A stretch of DNA of 64,000 bases from NCBI RefSeq assembly GCF_010723735.1, contig NZ_BLLB01000002.1:1054001-1118000 (forward strand), written 5' to 3'. The notes beneath the pieces were generated by a model, which was not told the DNA's origin, searched no databases, and saw only the letters and a list, made by a program, of their open reading frames with translations. Both the position numbers and the translations under genes were made by a program. Origin of the DNA: Mycolicibacterium hippocampi (lineage in GTDB: Bacteria; Actinomycetota; Actinomycetes; Mycobacteriales; Mycobacteriaceae). Positions 27,058 through 35,878 of this stretch are shown piece by piece (the first letter of the stretch is position 1; every line of letters begins with the position of its first letter).

Positions 27058-28173
27058 GTGACGTCTGTGGGCATCCCCGCCGCCGTGCTCGCGCATGCGC
27101 AGTCGACCGCGCAGCTGCTCGGGGTCGGTGTAGATGCCGGGGAGTTGCTCGGTGGCCGGGCCGCGCTGTTGGGACTGCGGGCCCGCGGCCAGGTGTCGGC
27201 GGGTGGGGCCACCCGGCTGATGCGCGACGGTGCCGGCGCCTGGTGCGCGTTGACGCTGTCCCGTCCCGATGATGTCGCAGCGGTACCGGCGCTGGTCGAA
27301 GGCGATGATGTCGCCGCAGATCCCTGGCCGGTGCTCGCACAGCACGTCCGCCGGCTCGGTGCGGCGCCCTTCGCCGAGCGTGCCCGGCTGCTCGGTCTGC
27401 CCGTGGGTGTGCTGGGCGAGACCACGGACCCACCGGGGGCGACGCCGCACATCCGCCGGCTCGGCAGACGCTCGACGTCGACGTCCCCGGAGGAGCTACT
27501 GGTGGTCGACCTGTCGTCGATGTGGGCGGGGCCGCTGTGCGGCCGGCTGCTGGCGCAGGCCGGCGCGACCGTGGTCAAGGTCGAGAGCGCTGCGCGACCG
27601 GACGGTACCCGCACCGGTCCGTCGGCGTTCTTCGACTGGATCAACGGTGGAAAGCTCTGCTACGAAGCAGATTTCCGACGCCCCGACGGTCTGCGCCGGT
27701 TGCTGGCCGCTGCCGACGTGGTGATCGAGTCGTCACGGCCGGCGGCGCTGGAACGACGCGGCCTCGGACCGTCGGACCAACCCGACCGCGACGGACGCAT
27801 CTGGCTGCGGATCACCGGCCACGGCACCGACGGCGAACACGCCGACTGGGTGGCCTTCGGCGACGACGCCGCGGTGTCGGGCGGCCTGGTGGCCGGCACC
27901 GCCGATGTGCCGAGGTTCTGCGGGGATGCGATCGCCGACCCGCTCACGGGTATCCACGCCGCGGTCGCCGTCCTGCAATCGTGCGGCCGGGGCGGCGGTG
28001 AGGTGATCGAGCTGTCCATGGCCGGGGTGTCCGCATCGTATGCGCGGCTGCCGCGTGGCGACGAGAGAACTTGTACGACAACGCCAAACGTCGAACACGC
28101 CGCTGTCCGTCCGGGAGCCGACAACGCCGCTGTTGAGCACCTGACAGCGCAGCGGCTTGCCCCCACATGCTGA
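27058..28173 (+). CDS. CaiB/BaiF family III CoA-transferase-like protein
   Basis: A 371-residue protein from GTG 27058. Residues about 140-340 form a family III CoA-transferase domain: LLVVDLSSMWAGPLCGRLLAQAGATVVKVE, then RPDGTRTGPSAFFDWINGGK and GDAIADPLTGIHAAVAV. The family's active-site Asp is in GDAIADPLTG. About 130 unrelated residues precede the domain, and the usual C-terminal third is missing, so this is a short, rearranged member. The final 35 residues are encoded by an imperfect 15-bp repeat (28092-28106 and 28119-28133) and look unlike the family. The stop overlaps the amidohydrolase start by 7 bp. Activity is uncertain. Confidence 0.7.
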   Translation: MTSVGIPAAVLAHAQSTAQLLGVGVDAGELLGGRAALLGLRARGQVSAGGATRLMRDGAGAWCALTLSRPDDVAAVPALVEGDDVAADPWPVLAQHVRRLGAAPFAERARLLGLPVGVLGETTDPPGATPHIRRLGRRSTSTSPEELLVVDLSSMWAGPLCGRLLAQAGATVVKVESAARPDGTRTGPSAFFDWINGGKLCYEADFRRPDGLRRLLAAADVVIESSRPAALERRGLGPSDQPDRDGRIWLRITGHGTDGEHADWVAFGDDAAVSGGLVAGTADVPRFCGDAIADPLTGIHAAVAVLQSCGRGGGEVIELSMAGVSASYARLPRGDERTCTTTPNVEHAAVRPGADNAAVEHLTAQRLAPTC

Positions 28174-29474
28174 TCCAACGGGCGGTGCTGCTCGACGGAA
28201 CGCGCACCGACATCCGCGTCGGCGCGCGGATCACCGAGGTCGCCGACGGACTCGCGGCCCGGCCGGGGGAGACGGTGTACGACGCAGCCGGCGGCACCGT
28301 GCTGCCCGGGCTGCACGACCATCATCTGCACCTGCGTGCCGCCGCGGCCGCCCTGCACTCGGTCCGCGTCGGCCCGGACGAAGTCGCGGACAGAGCGGAC
28401 CTCGCCCGCCTCCTCGCCGCCGCCCGCGTCGACGCCGACGGCTGGATCCGGGCGGTCGGATACCACGACGCGGCAGCGGGACCGCTGCACCGGGACGTGC
28501 TCGACATGCTCGCGCCGCCGGGTGTCCCGGTACGTGTTCAGCACCGCAGCGGGGTGCAGTGGACGGTCAACTCGGCCGGGCTGGCCCGCCTCGGCCTGGC
28601 CGCCCACCCGGACGGCCGGCTCCGCAGCGCGGACGCGAGCTGGTCGTCGACCCTGCTGCGCAGCGAGCCGAGCCTGACCGAGATCAGTACGCGACTGTGC
28701 GAATTCGGCGTCACCGGGGTCACCGACGCCACTCCGGACCTGTCCGGTGCGGACGTCGAGAACCTCCAGCGCGCCCACACCGCAGGCGAGCTGCGCCAGA
28801 CGGTGCACTGCCTGGCGCCCGGAAAGCGCATCCTGCACGACGACGATCTCGACCTCGACGGCCTCACCGAATGGATCTCCGACGCGCACGCCGCCGGTCG
28901 CCCCGTCGCCGTGCACTGCGTGACGGCCGCGCAGCTGGTGGTCACCCTCGAGGCGCTGCGCTGCGCCGGCAGCCGTCCCGGTGACCGCGTCGAGCATGCC
29001 GCGGTGGTGCCCGACGGCAGCCTGGCCGACCTCGCCGCGGCGGGCGTGACGGTGGTGACCCAGCCGAATTTCGTCGCCGAGCGCGGTGACCAGTACCTGG
29101 CCGATGTGCCGGCCGCCGAACACCACGAACTCTGGCGGGTGGCGGCGCTGCGCCGCGCCGGGGTGCCCGTCGCGCTGTCGACGGACGCGCCTTTCGGTGA
29201 CGCCGATCCCTGGGCGGTGATGCGGGCCGCGGTGCATCGCCGCACGCCCGGCGGCGCGCTGCTCGGTGTGGCCGAGCGCATCTCGCCGGCCGAGGCGTTG
29301 ACGATGTTCCTGGGGCCCGCGGCGCACCCGGTATCACCCCGCTCGGTGTCTCCGGGCGAACCCGGCGACCTGTGCATCCTGACGGCACCGCCGGGCGTCG
29401 TGCTGGCCGAGCTGGACCGCGGCCTGGTGGCCGCCACCGTCATCAGTGGGGAGTTGGTGTACCAGAGGGCGTGA
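28167..29474 (+). CDS. Amidohydrolase family protein (YtcJ/Amidohydrolase_3-like)
   Basis: A 435-residue metal-dependent hydrolase. The first metal motif is HDHHLHL (residues about 50-56), a later His is in VAVHCVTAAQLV, another in RVEHAAVVPDG, and the terminal Asp is in ALSTDAPFGDADP, the four landmarks of the superfamily. The C-terminal strand (GEPGDLCILTAPP) completes the small beta-sandwich domain. It overlaps the CaiB-like gene by 7 bp and so is probably translated with it. Substrates in this family are amides, ureas or cyclic imides; none can be assigned. Its 3' end overlaps lipW by 32 bp. Confidence 0.8.
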   Translation: MLIQRAVLLDGTRTDIRVGARITEVADGLAARPGETVYDAAGGTVLPGLHDHHLHLRAAAAALHSVRVGPDEVADRADLARLLAAARVDADGWIRAVGYHDAAAGPLHRDVLDMLAPPGVPVRVQHRSGVQWTVNSAGLARLGLAAHPDGRLRSADASWSSTLLRSEPSLTEISTRLCEFGVTGVTDATPDLSGADVENLQRAHTAGELRQTVHCLAPGKRILHDDDLDLDGLTEWISDAHAAGRPVAVHCVTAAQLVVTLEALRCAGSRPGDRVEHAAVVPDGSLADLAAAGVTVVTQPNFVAERGDQYLADVPAAEHHELWRVAALRRAGVPVALSTDAPFGDADPWAVMRAAVHRRTPGGALLGVAERISPAEALTMFLGPAAHPVSPRSVSPGEPGDLCILTAPPGVVLAELDRGLVAATVISGELVYQRA

Positions 29475-30360
29475 ACGCCGTCTTCAGGAGCGCGCACTGG
29501 CTGGCAAAGAACGACTGGGAGACATCGGCTTTCGGCGCAATGCCGTCGAAGCCGTGGAACGCGCCGTCGACCACCAACACCTCGCACGGCACCCCGGCGT
29601 CGCGCAGCCGCTCGGCGTAGGCGAGGTCCTCGTCGTGGAACAGGTCCAGCGTTCCGACACCGATCCACGCCGGCGGAAGCCCGGCGAGGTCCTCCCGACG
29701 CGCCGGTACGGCGACCTGTGGATCGGCGTCGCCGAGGTAGGCGCGCCAACCGAACCGGTTGCTCGACTGATTCCACAGCCGGTGCCCTGGATTGTCCAGG
29801 TCGGTGCGTGACACGGTGCGGTCGTCGATCATCGGATAGACCAGAAGCTGTGCCGCCAAGTCGATCTGGCCGCGGTCGCGGGTGAGCAGCGCCAGCGCGG
29901 CAGCCAGCCCGCCACCGGCGCTGGCCCCGCCGATCGCCACCCTCGCCGGGTCGACCGAGGGCAGCGCGGCCAGCCATGTCAGCGCCGAATAGCAGTCCTC
30001 GACGGGCGCCGGGTACGGGTGTTCGGGCGCCAACCGGTAGTCCACCGAGGCGACGGTGGCGCCGAGCTCGCGGGCAAACCTGCGGCACAGCACGTCGTCC
30101 TGGGCGGCGTCGCCGATCACGTACCCGCCGCCGTGGATCCACAGCAGCGCCGGGCTGCGCCCTGAGACGCCTTCGGGACGGTACAACCGCACCCCGACGC
30201 CCGACGGGAGGGTGAGCACCTCGACATCCTCGGGTGCATTGCGCCACATCAGCCGGCTCGCCGCCCGGATGAAAGGCAGGGTGAGCGGCGTGATCATCTG
30301 TTTGGGCAGCAGTCTGGCGCTGCGTCGCAACTCGGGGTGGAAGTCTGGAACCGTCTTCAT
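29443..30360 (-). CDS. lipW: Alpha/beta hydrolase (HSL family) LipW
   Basis: A 305-residue esterase of the hormone-sensitive-lipase type. The oxyanion motif HGGGYVIGD, nucleophile elbow GGASAGGG (Ser), acid in GVGTLDLFHDED (Asp) and His in DGAFHGFDG form a complete catalytic set. ATG 30360 has AGGTG upstream; a longer frame to 30396 lacks one. It lies between the amidohydrolase and the tandem fadE gene, transcribed toward the former, in the place of Rv0217c. It hydrolyses short-chain esters or amides by family analogy. Confidence 0.85.
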   Translation of the reverse strand: MKTVPDFHPELRRSARLLPKQMITPLTLPFIRAASRLMWRNAPEDVEVLTLPSGVGVRLYRPEGVSGRSPALLWIHGGGYVIGDAAQDDVLCRRFARELGATVASVDYRLAPEHPYPAPVEDCYSALTWLAALPSVDPARVAIGGASAGGGLAAALALLTRDRGQIDLAAQLLVYPMIDDRTVSRTDLDNPGHRLWNQSSNRFGWRAYLGDADPQVAVPARREDLAGLPPAWIGVGTLDLFHDEDLAYAERLRDAGVPCEVLVVDGAFHGFDGIAPKADVSQSFFASQCALLKTAFTPSGTPTPH

Positions 30361-30392
30361 GCTGGGCACCTGAACAGTATGCGCATCGCCTC

Positions 30393-32570
30393 TCACCGCA
30401 GCAGCGGATCGCGGGGCAGGCCGAGGATCCGCTCGGCGATGGTGTTGCGGGTGATCTCCGAGGTGCCGCCGGCGATGGTCATCGCGCGGTTGCCCAGATA
30501 GCTGCGGGTCAGCTGCGGCGTCTGTTCGACCACCGCGGCCGTGCCTGCCAGTTCGAACGCCAGCTCGGTGAGGCGCTGACCGGACTCGGCGACCAGCAGC
30601 TTCGTCACGTTGCCCTCCGGACCCGGCTCGGCACCCGCGATGGCCCGGCTGGCGCGGCGCAGGTTGAGCAGGCGCAGCGCGTGGATCTCGGCGATGACCG
30701 TGCCGGCCTGCCGGGTGTACATCGTGGCCGTGGCAGGCGAGCTGTCGAGAAGCTTGACCAGGTGGTCGGGGGTGGTGCCGCCGATCGCGCCCGATCCGCC
30801 GCCGATGGAGACCCGCTCGTTGCCCAGCGTCGCCCGCGCCACCAGCCAGCCCTTGTTCACATCGCCCACCACATCGGAGTCCGGCACGAACACGTCATCG
30901 AAGAAGACCTCGTTGAAGTGTGCGTCGCCGGTGATGCCGCGCAGCGGGTTGACCGTCACCCCTTCGGATTTCATGTCGATGGCCATCATCGTCACTCCGG
31001 CGTGCTTGGAGGCTTCGAAGTCGGTCCGCACCGTGGCCAGACCCCATTGGCACATGTGCGCCAGGCTCGTCCACACCTTCTGCCCGGTGATCCGCCAGCC
31101 GCCGTCCACCTTCTTGGCGGCGGTGCGCACCGCCGCGGCATCCGAGCCAGCGCCGGGCTCGGAGAACAGCTGGCACCACATCACCTGGCCTCGCAGCACC
31201 GGCTCCACCCAGCGTTCCCGCTGGTCTTCGGTGCCGGCCTGGGCGATCGTCAGCGCCACCCAGCCGGTGATCCCCATGTCCGGGCGGTCGATGTCGGCGA
31301 ACTCTTCTTCGATGACGAGTTGTTCGAGGACGTCGGCGCCGCGGCCCCACGGCTTGGGCCAGTGCGGCACCAGATAGCCGGACTCGACGAGGGCGTCACG
31401 TTGTTGATCCCCTGGCAGTGCGGCGACCCGTGCGGCCACCTCGCGTGCGGCGCTGCGGTGGTCGTCGGCTTCGGGGGGCAGGGTGAACGACGCGCCGTGA
31501 GCCTGGCCGGTGCGCTGTCCCTCGACGACGTCGAGGAGCGGGTCGGCACCGTCGGCCATCAGCGCCGCCAGCATGCGGGCCCTGCGCAGATACAGGTGGG
31601 CGTCGTGCTCCCAGGTGTAACCGATACCGCCGTGGAGCTGAATGTTGTTCTGCGCGTTGAACACTTGGGCATGGATCGCATGTGCGGCGGCGACCGCCCC
31701 GGCGAACCAGGCGCTGTCCAGCTCGTCGGCGCGGGCCGCGTCCCAGGTGGCCGCCGTGGCCACCTCCGCGGCGACGAGCATGTTGGCGGCGTGGTGTTTG
31801 ACCGCCTGGAAGGTGCCGATGGTGCGTCCGAACTGTTCGCGGACCTTCGCGTAGTCGACTGCCATGTCCAGCGCAGCCCAGCTCACTCCCACCGCCTCGG
31901 CCGAGGCCAGGATCCGGAACACCGTCGTGGCGTTGCGGGCGGCGCCGCGCAGCACGCGCTCGGTGGGAACGGTGACGTCATGCAGCGCGACGGAGCCGAC
32001 ACTGCGGGTGGTGTCCAGCGTGTCGAGGCTGCTGACCGTGACCCCGTCGGCACCGGCGGGCACGACGACGACGTCGTCGCCGGCGACCAGCACCAGGACG
32101 TCGGCGTCCGGCGCGCCGAGCACTGCGGGGCATTCTCCGGTGACCACCAGGTCGGAACCCGCCGTGACCGAGCCCGACACGCCGAGCGCCGCGACTGTCT
32201 CACCGCCGGCCAGGCCGGGAAGGAACTCGGCGCGCACGGATTGCGGTGCGCACCGGTCGATCACCACCGACGCCGCCACGCTGGGCAGGAACGGTCCGGG
32301 ACACAGCTGGCGGCCCTGGCATTCCAACACGACCGCCAGTTCGGCCAACCCGAAACCCGACCCGCCGACGTCTTCGCCGATCGCCAGCCCGGTCCAGCCG
32401 AGCTCGGCGGCTGCGGTCCAGATGTCGGAAGGATGCCTGGACCCGCCCTCGAGGGAGGCCCTGGCGGTGGCCAGCGTCGCCAGCCGGGTGAGCTGGCCGT
32501 TCGCGGCCTCGGCGAGGTCCTGGTGATCGTCGGTGATGGCCAGCCTCGATGCGGTCGCGCTCTTGCTCAC
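30393..32570 (-). CDS. Tandem (two-domain) acyl-CoA dehydrogenase, FadE34/FadE22-like
   Basis: A 725-residue protein made of two complete acyl-CoA dehydrogenase domains in one chain (about 1-355 and 375-725). The first ends with NIQLHGGIGYTWEHDAHLYLRRA; the second has the FAD/substrate signature FSEPGAGSDAA, ITGQKVWTS and ends with GGTSEITRNTIAERILGLPRDP. This fused form resembles FadE34 and FadE22 and corresponds to the two subunits of heterotetrameric sterol side-chain dehydrogenases. The second domain has Gly where many have the catalytic Glu (AGGTSEI), so one domain may be structural. GTG start; a TTGAC-N4-GTCAA palindrome lies 24 bp upstream and a CRP-like site further up. Confidence 0.85.
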   Translation of the reverse strand: MSKSATASRLAITDDHQDLAEAANGQLTRLATLATARASLEGGSRHPSDIWTAAAELGWTGLAIGEDVGGSGFGLAELAVVLECQGRQLCPGPFLPSVAASVVIDRCAPQSVRAEFLPGLAGGETVAALGVSGSVTAGSDLVVTGECPAVLGAPDADVLVLVAGDDVVVVPAGADGVTVSSLDTLDTTRSVGSVALHDVTVPTERVLRGAARNATTVFRILASAEAVGVSWAALDMAVDYAKVREQFGRTIGTFQAVKHHAANMLVAAEVATAATWDAARADELDSAWFAGAVAAAHAIHAQVFNAQNNIQLHGGIGYTWEHDAHLYLRRARMLAALMADGADPLLDVVEGQRTGQAHGASFTLPPEADDHRSAAREVAARVAALPGDQQRDALVESGYLVPHWPKPWGRGADVLEQLVIEEEFADIDRPDMGITGWVALTIAQAGTEDQRERWVEPVLRGQVMWCQLFSEPGAGSDAAAVRTAAKKVDGGWRITGQKVWTSLAHMCQWGLATVRTDFEASKHAGVTMMAIDMKSEGVTVNPLRGITGDAHFNEVFFDDVFVPDSDVVGDVNKGWLVARATLGNERVSIGGGSGAIGGTTPDHLVKLLDSSPATATMYTRQAGTVIAEIHALRLLNLRRASRAIAGAEPGPEGNVTKLLVAESGQRLTELAFELAGTAAVVEQTPQLTRSYLGNRAMTIAGGTSEITRNTIAERILGLPRDPLLR

Positions 32571-32593
32571 TGTGGAAGCCCTCTTCGGTGGAT

Positions 32594-32607
32594 TTGACGG
32601 TTGTCAA
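32594..32607. promoter_or_regulatory. TTGAC-N4-GTCAA palindrome before the tandem fadE gene
   Basis: TTGACGGTTGTCAA is a perfect 5-bp inverted repeat with a 4-bp centre, 24 bp upstream of the GTG at 32570. The same arms occur before fadD4 (19979-19992), which suggests a common regulator of the two lipid genes. Confidence 0.45.
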
Positions 32608-32641
32608 CGAAGCTATCGTGCCTGACGGCTGTGGCAGCATC

Positions 32642-32657
32642 TGTGAGTGAGATCACA
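32642..32657. promoter_or_regulatory. Consensus CRP-type binding site
   Basis: TGTGA-GTGAGA-TCACA matches the TGTGA-N6-TCACA consensus at all ten fixed positions, and the symmetry extends outward to 32639-32660 (ATC/GAT arms). It lies 72 bp upstream of the tandem fadE start and 82 bp upstream of lipC, so it could serve either. Mycobacterial CRP (Rv3676) recognises this sequence type. Confidence 0.6.
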
Positions 32658-32726
32658 GATCGGTCACGACGGCACCGTGAGTAGACAACTTCGCTCAACG
32701 TGTCGTTTGGCTTTTGTGCATGGGGG

Positions 32727-32738
32727 TACGCTCGCGAA
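32727..32738 (+). promoter_or_regulatory. Putative -10 box for a leaderless lipC transcript
   Basis: TACGCT (32727-32732) ends 6 bp before ATG 32739, the same sequence and spacing as before the AI-2E-type gene. Confidence 0.5.
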
Positions 32739-33962
32739 ATGACGGAACGACCGGATATCCGGTACCCCGGCCCCACGCTCACCACGCGCTTGCAATGGTT
32801 GCTGAAGGCCGGTCCTTCCGATCATCTCCTGGCCATGAGCGTCGCGTCGGCATCGCTGCCGGTCATCGGCAAGCACCTCGAGCCGCTGGGTGTGCTGACC
32901 GCCGCCGCCATCTGGGGTTCCCGCCACGCACCGGACTTCCTCGGCGCCACCGCACGATCGCTGTTCAAGCCCTCGGACGCCGAACTCAAGCGCCAGGAAC
33001 GGGAAAGCACCAACGCCGTGAGCGAAGCGGCGTTGCGCGGACTGGTCTCAACCAAGGACCTCGACATCGAATGGCCGCAGCCGGAGCGCACCCCGCCGTT
33101 CTGGAAGATGCGCGAACATCGTCGTCACGTGCACCGGACGTCGGTGCAGTACGGCCCGCGGCCCACGCAGTTGCTCGATGTGTGGCGCCGCGACGATCTG
33201 CCCGATCAGCCCGCGCCGGTGCTGCTGTTCGTGCCCGGTGGCGCGTGGGTGCACGGCAGCCGCTTCCTGCAGGGCTACGCGTTGATGTCGCACCTGGCCG
33301 AGAAGGGCTGGGTGTGTCTGTCCATCGACTACCGCGTCGCACCGCACAACCCCTGGCCGGCACACATCATGGACGTCAAGGCGGCCATCGCCTGGGCGCG
33401 GGCCAACGTCGACAAGTTCGGCGGCGACCGCAACTTCGTCACGATCGCCGGCACCTCGGCGGGCGGTCACCTCGCTGCCCTGGCGGGTCTGACGGCCAAC
33501 GACCCGGAGCTGCAGGGGGAACTGCCCGAGGGTTCGGACACGTCGGTGGACGCGGTCATCGGCATCTACGGGCGCTACGACTGGGAGGACAAGTCGACCG
33601 TCGAGCGGGTGCGGTTCGTCGACTTCCTCGAACGGGTCGTCGTCCGACGCAAGATGTCCAAGCATCCCGACGTGTTCCGCAAGGCGTCGCCGATCGCCCG
33701 CGTGCATGCCGAGGCGCCGCCGTTCCTGGTCGTGCACGGCACCGGCGACAGCGTGATCCCGGTCGCCCAGGCACGCAGCTTCGTCGACCGGCTCAAGGCG
33801 GTGTCCCGGTCGGTCGTCAGTTATGTCGAGCTTCCGGGCGCCGGCCACGGTTTCGACATGATGGACGGAGCCCGCACAGGTGCGGCATCGACGGCAATCG
33901 GCTTGTTCCTCAACCATGTTCACCGAAACAGAAGCCTCATCGGAGCCAAAGAGGTTATATAG
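32739..33962 (+). CDS. lipC: Alpha/beta hydrolase LipC
   Basis: A 407-residue esterase like Rv0220. The nucleophile elbow is GTSAGGHLAAL (Ser), the acid lies in HGTGDSVIP (Asp) and the His in GAGHGFDMMD. The oxyanion loop is VPGGAWVHGS, a variant of HGGG shared with the LipO-like protein at 38720; the two are clearly paralogous over the whole catalytic domain. Start ATG 32739 follows a leaderless -10. The WS/DGAT gene follows 24 bp downstream, so both are probably one unit, linking ester hydrolysis with ester synthesis. Confidence 0.9.
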   Translation: MTERPDIRYPGPTLTTRLQWLLKAGPSDHLLAMSVASASLPVIGKHLEPLGVLTAAAIWGSRHAPDFLGATARSLFKPSDAELKRQERESTNAVSEAALRGLVSTKDLDIEWPQPERTPPFWKMREHRRHVHRTSVQYGPRPTQLLDVWRRDDLPDQPAPVLLFVPGGAWVHGSRFLQGYALMSHLAEKGWVCLSIDYRVAPHNPWPAHIMDVKAAIAWARANVDKFGGDRNFVTIAGTSAGGHLAALAGLTANDPELQGELPEGSDTSVDAVIGIYGRYDWEDKSTVERVRFVDFLERVVVRRKMSKHPDVFRKASPIARVHAEAPPFLVVHGTGDSVIPVAQARSFVDRLKAVSRSVVSYVELPGAGHGFDMMDGARTGAASTAIGLFLNHVHRNRSLIGAKEVI

Positions 33963-33986
33963 GCCTCCGGGTAGGAGGTCACTTTC

Positions 33987-35405
33987 GTGAAGAGGCTTAG
34001 CGGGTGGGACGCTGTGTTGTTGTACAGCGAGACGCCCACCGTGCACATGCACACGTTGAAGCTGGCCGTGATCCAGCTCGACGATCTCGGCGGCGCCAAG
34101 TTCGGTGTCGAGGAGCTGCGCAAGGTCATCCACAGCAGGCTCTACAAGCTCGACCCGTTCCGCTACGAACTGATCGACATCCCGTTCAAGTTCCACCACC
34201 CCATGTGGCGCGAGAACGCCGAGGTCGACCTCGAGTACCACGTGCGCTCCTGTCGCGTCGACGCGCCGGGTGGCCGTCGGCAACTCGATGAAGCGGTGGG
34301 CCGGATCGCCAGTACCCCGCTGGACCGCAGCCGTCCGCTGTGGGAGATGTACCTGATCGAGGGCCTGGCGGAAGGCCGCATCGCGGTGCTCGGCAAGATC
34401 CACCACGCCCTCGCCGACGGTGTCGCCTCGGCGAACCTGCTGGCCCGCGGCATGGATCTGCAGGACGGACCAGTGCCGGAGCGCGACTCCTATGCCACCG
34501 ATCCCGCGCCGTCCAAGGGTGAGCTGGTGCGCACCGCGTTCACCGACCACCTGCGGCAGATCGCCAAGTTCCCGTCCGTGGTGCGCTACACGGCTGCGGG
34601 GGTGAGCCGGGTACGCAAGAGTTCCCACAAGCTGTCGCCGGAACTGACCCGCCCCTTCACGCCGCCGCCGTCGTTCATGAACCACATGGTCGACGCGACA
34701 CGCCGGTACGCGACCGCCACACTGTCGCTGGATGACGTCAAGCAGACCGGCAAGCACCTGGGCGTCACGATCAACGACATGATCCTGGCGATCTCCGCCG
34801 GGGCGCTGCGAAAGCTGTTGCTGCGCTACGACGGTACCGCCGACCATCCTCTGCTGGCGTCGGTGCCGGTGAGCTTCGACTTCTCCCGGGACCGCATCTC
34901 CGGCAATTACTTCACCGGTGTGCTGGTCAGGCTGCCCGTGGAGATCGAGGACCCCCTGGAGCGGGTGCGCGCCGCCCATGACGGCGCCACCGCCGGCAAG
35001 GAGAGCAACAACCTGATCGGCCCGGAGCTGGTGAGCCGGTGGTCGTCGTACTTCCCGCCGGCCCCTGCCGAGGCGATGTTCCGGTGGCTGGCGAACAAGG
35101 ACGGCCAGAACAAGGTGATGAACCTGCCGATCTCCAATGTGCCGGGGCCGCGGGAGCGGGCCCGCGTCGGCGGTGCGCTGGTGACGGAGATCTACTCCGT
35201 CGGGCCGCTGACCACCGGCAGCGGGCTCAACATCACCGTCTGGAGCTACGTCGACCAGATCAACATCTCGGTGCTCTCGGACGGCAAGACCCTCGAGGAT
35301 CCGCACGAGCTGACCGATGCGATGGTCGAGGCATTCATCGAGATCCGTAATGCGGCAGGTCTTTCCGAGGAGCTCACGGTCGTCGAGACCGCGATGGCGC
35401 CCTAG
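33987..35405 (+). CDS. Wax ester synthase/diacylglycerol acyltransferase (WS/DGAT), Rv0221-like
   Basis: A 472-residue acyltransferase that esterifies acyl-CoA to diacylglycerol or fatty alcohols for storage lipid. The catalytic motif HHALADG is at 139-145; PLDRSRPLWEMYLIEGL just before it and NLPISNVPGPRERARVGGA and ITVWSYVDQINISV in the second half are family signatures. GTG 33987 has AGGAGG 7 bp upstream. It follows lipC. The stop overlaps the convergent membrane-protein gene by 4 bp. Position matches Rv0221. Confidence 0.92.
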   Translation: MKRLSGWDAVLLYSETPTVHMHTLKLAVIQLDDLGGAKFGVEELRKVIHSRLYKLDPFRYELIDIPFKFHHPMWRENAEVDLEYHVRSCRVDAPGGRRQLDEAVGRIASTPLDRSRPLWEMYLIEGLAEGRIAVLGKIHHALADGVASANLLARGMDLQDGPVPERDSYATDPAPSKGELVRTAFTDHLRQIAKFPSVVRYTAAGVSRVRKSSHKLSPELTRPFTPPPSFMNHMVDATRRYATATLSLDDVKQTGKHLGVTINDMILAISAGALRKLLLRYDGTADHPLLASVPVSFDFSRDRISGNYFTGVLVRLPVEIEDPLERVRAAHDGATAGKESNNLIGPELVSRWSSYFPPAPAEAMFRWLANKDGQNKVMNLPISNVPGPRERARVGGALVTEIYSVGPLTTGSGLNITVWSYVDQINISVLSDGKTLEDPHELTDAMVEAFIEIRNAAGLSEELTVVETAMAP

Positions 35406-35782
35406 GCGGCGGGGGCGAGCTGTTCGCCGTCAGAGCTGTCAGCCGCCCGGACGGCGGGGGTAGCGGTGTGGGCCTGCACGGTGTCGTCTCCCCGATACCT
35501 CAGAACGTAGCGTTCGGCTGCCGAGCGGTCGGTGTTCCCACGGATGGGGTCGAGGCCGAGTACGACGTCGTCGGCGGGGCCGGCAACGGCAATCTGGCGA
35601 CGACGAAGCGCGAAACACAGTGCGCCTGCGGCATAGCTGGTCACCATGGCGACACCTAGGACGGCAGCTCGGTCGAATCCGAAGCCGAGCGCCGCGACGA
35701 AGAATCCGAGAAAGGCAAAGCCGATGAGTGTCAGGACGTAGCCCACTGCGGGCAGTGGAACGCGGGCGAGCAATCGGTACAC
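35402..35782 (-). CDS. Small membrane protein of unknown function under a palindromic operator
   Basis: A 126-residue protein with two hydrophobic helices near the N-terminus (about residues 11-34 and 38-60) and a soluble, charged C-terminal tail of about 65 residues. GTG 35782 is preceded by AAAGGAGGA with a 4-bp spacer. I do not recognise a family. It diverges from a TetR gene across a 96-bp gap with a perfect palindrome, so it is probably the target of that repressor; a membrane stress or transport accessory role is possible but unproven. Confidence 0.7.
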   Translation of the reverse strand: MYRLLARVPLPAVGYVLTLIGFAFLGFFVAALGFGFDRAAVLGVAMVTSYAAGALCFALRRRQIAVAGPADDVVLGLDPIRGNTDRSAAERYVLRYRGDDTVQAHTATPAVRAADSSDGEQLAPAA

Positions 35783-35799
35783 AACATCCTCCTTTGTAA

Positions 35800-35840
35800 C
35801 TACGCTACGGGTAGCGTAGCGATACGTCTAGTGTAGCGTA
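35800..35840. promoter_or_regulatory. TetR operator candidate: perfect 9-bp inverted repeat plus third half-site
   Basis: CTACGCTAC-GG-GTAGCGTAG (35800-35819) is a perfect palindrome, and GTAGCGTA recurs at 35833-35840. It lies between the divergent membrane-protein gene (start 35782) and the tetR gene (start 35879), the usual place for autoregulation. Confidence 0.7.
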
Positions 35841-35878
35841 AGCCTCGGTTTACTGCTCTGAACAGCGGAACGAGGGAC

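Noticed and set aside
28092..28133. Imperfect 15-bp repeat at the end of the CaiB-like gene as a recombination or attachment site
   Set aside because: Two mismatches, no inverted symmetry and no integrase; kept only as a remark on the odd protein tail.
33048..35306. A 752-codon open frame antisense to lipC and the WS/DGAT gene
   Set aside because: Spans two real genes with complete active sites; no domain seen.
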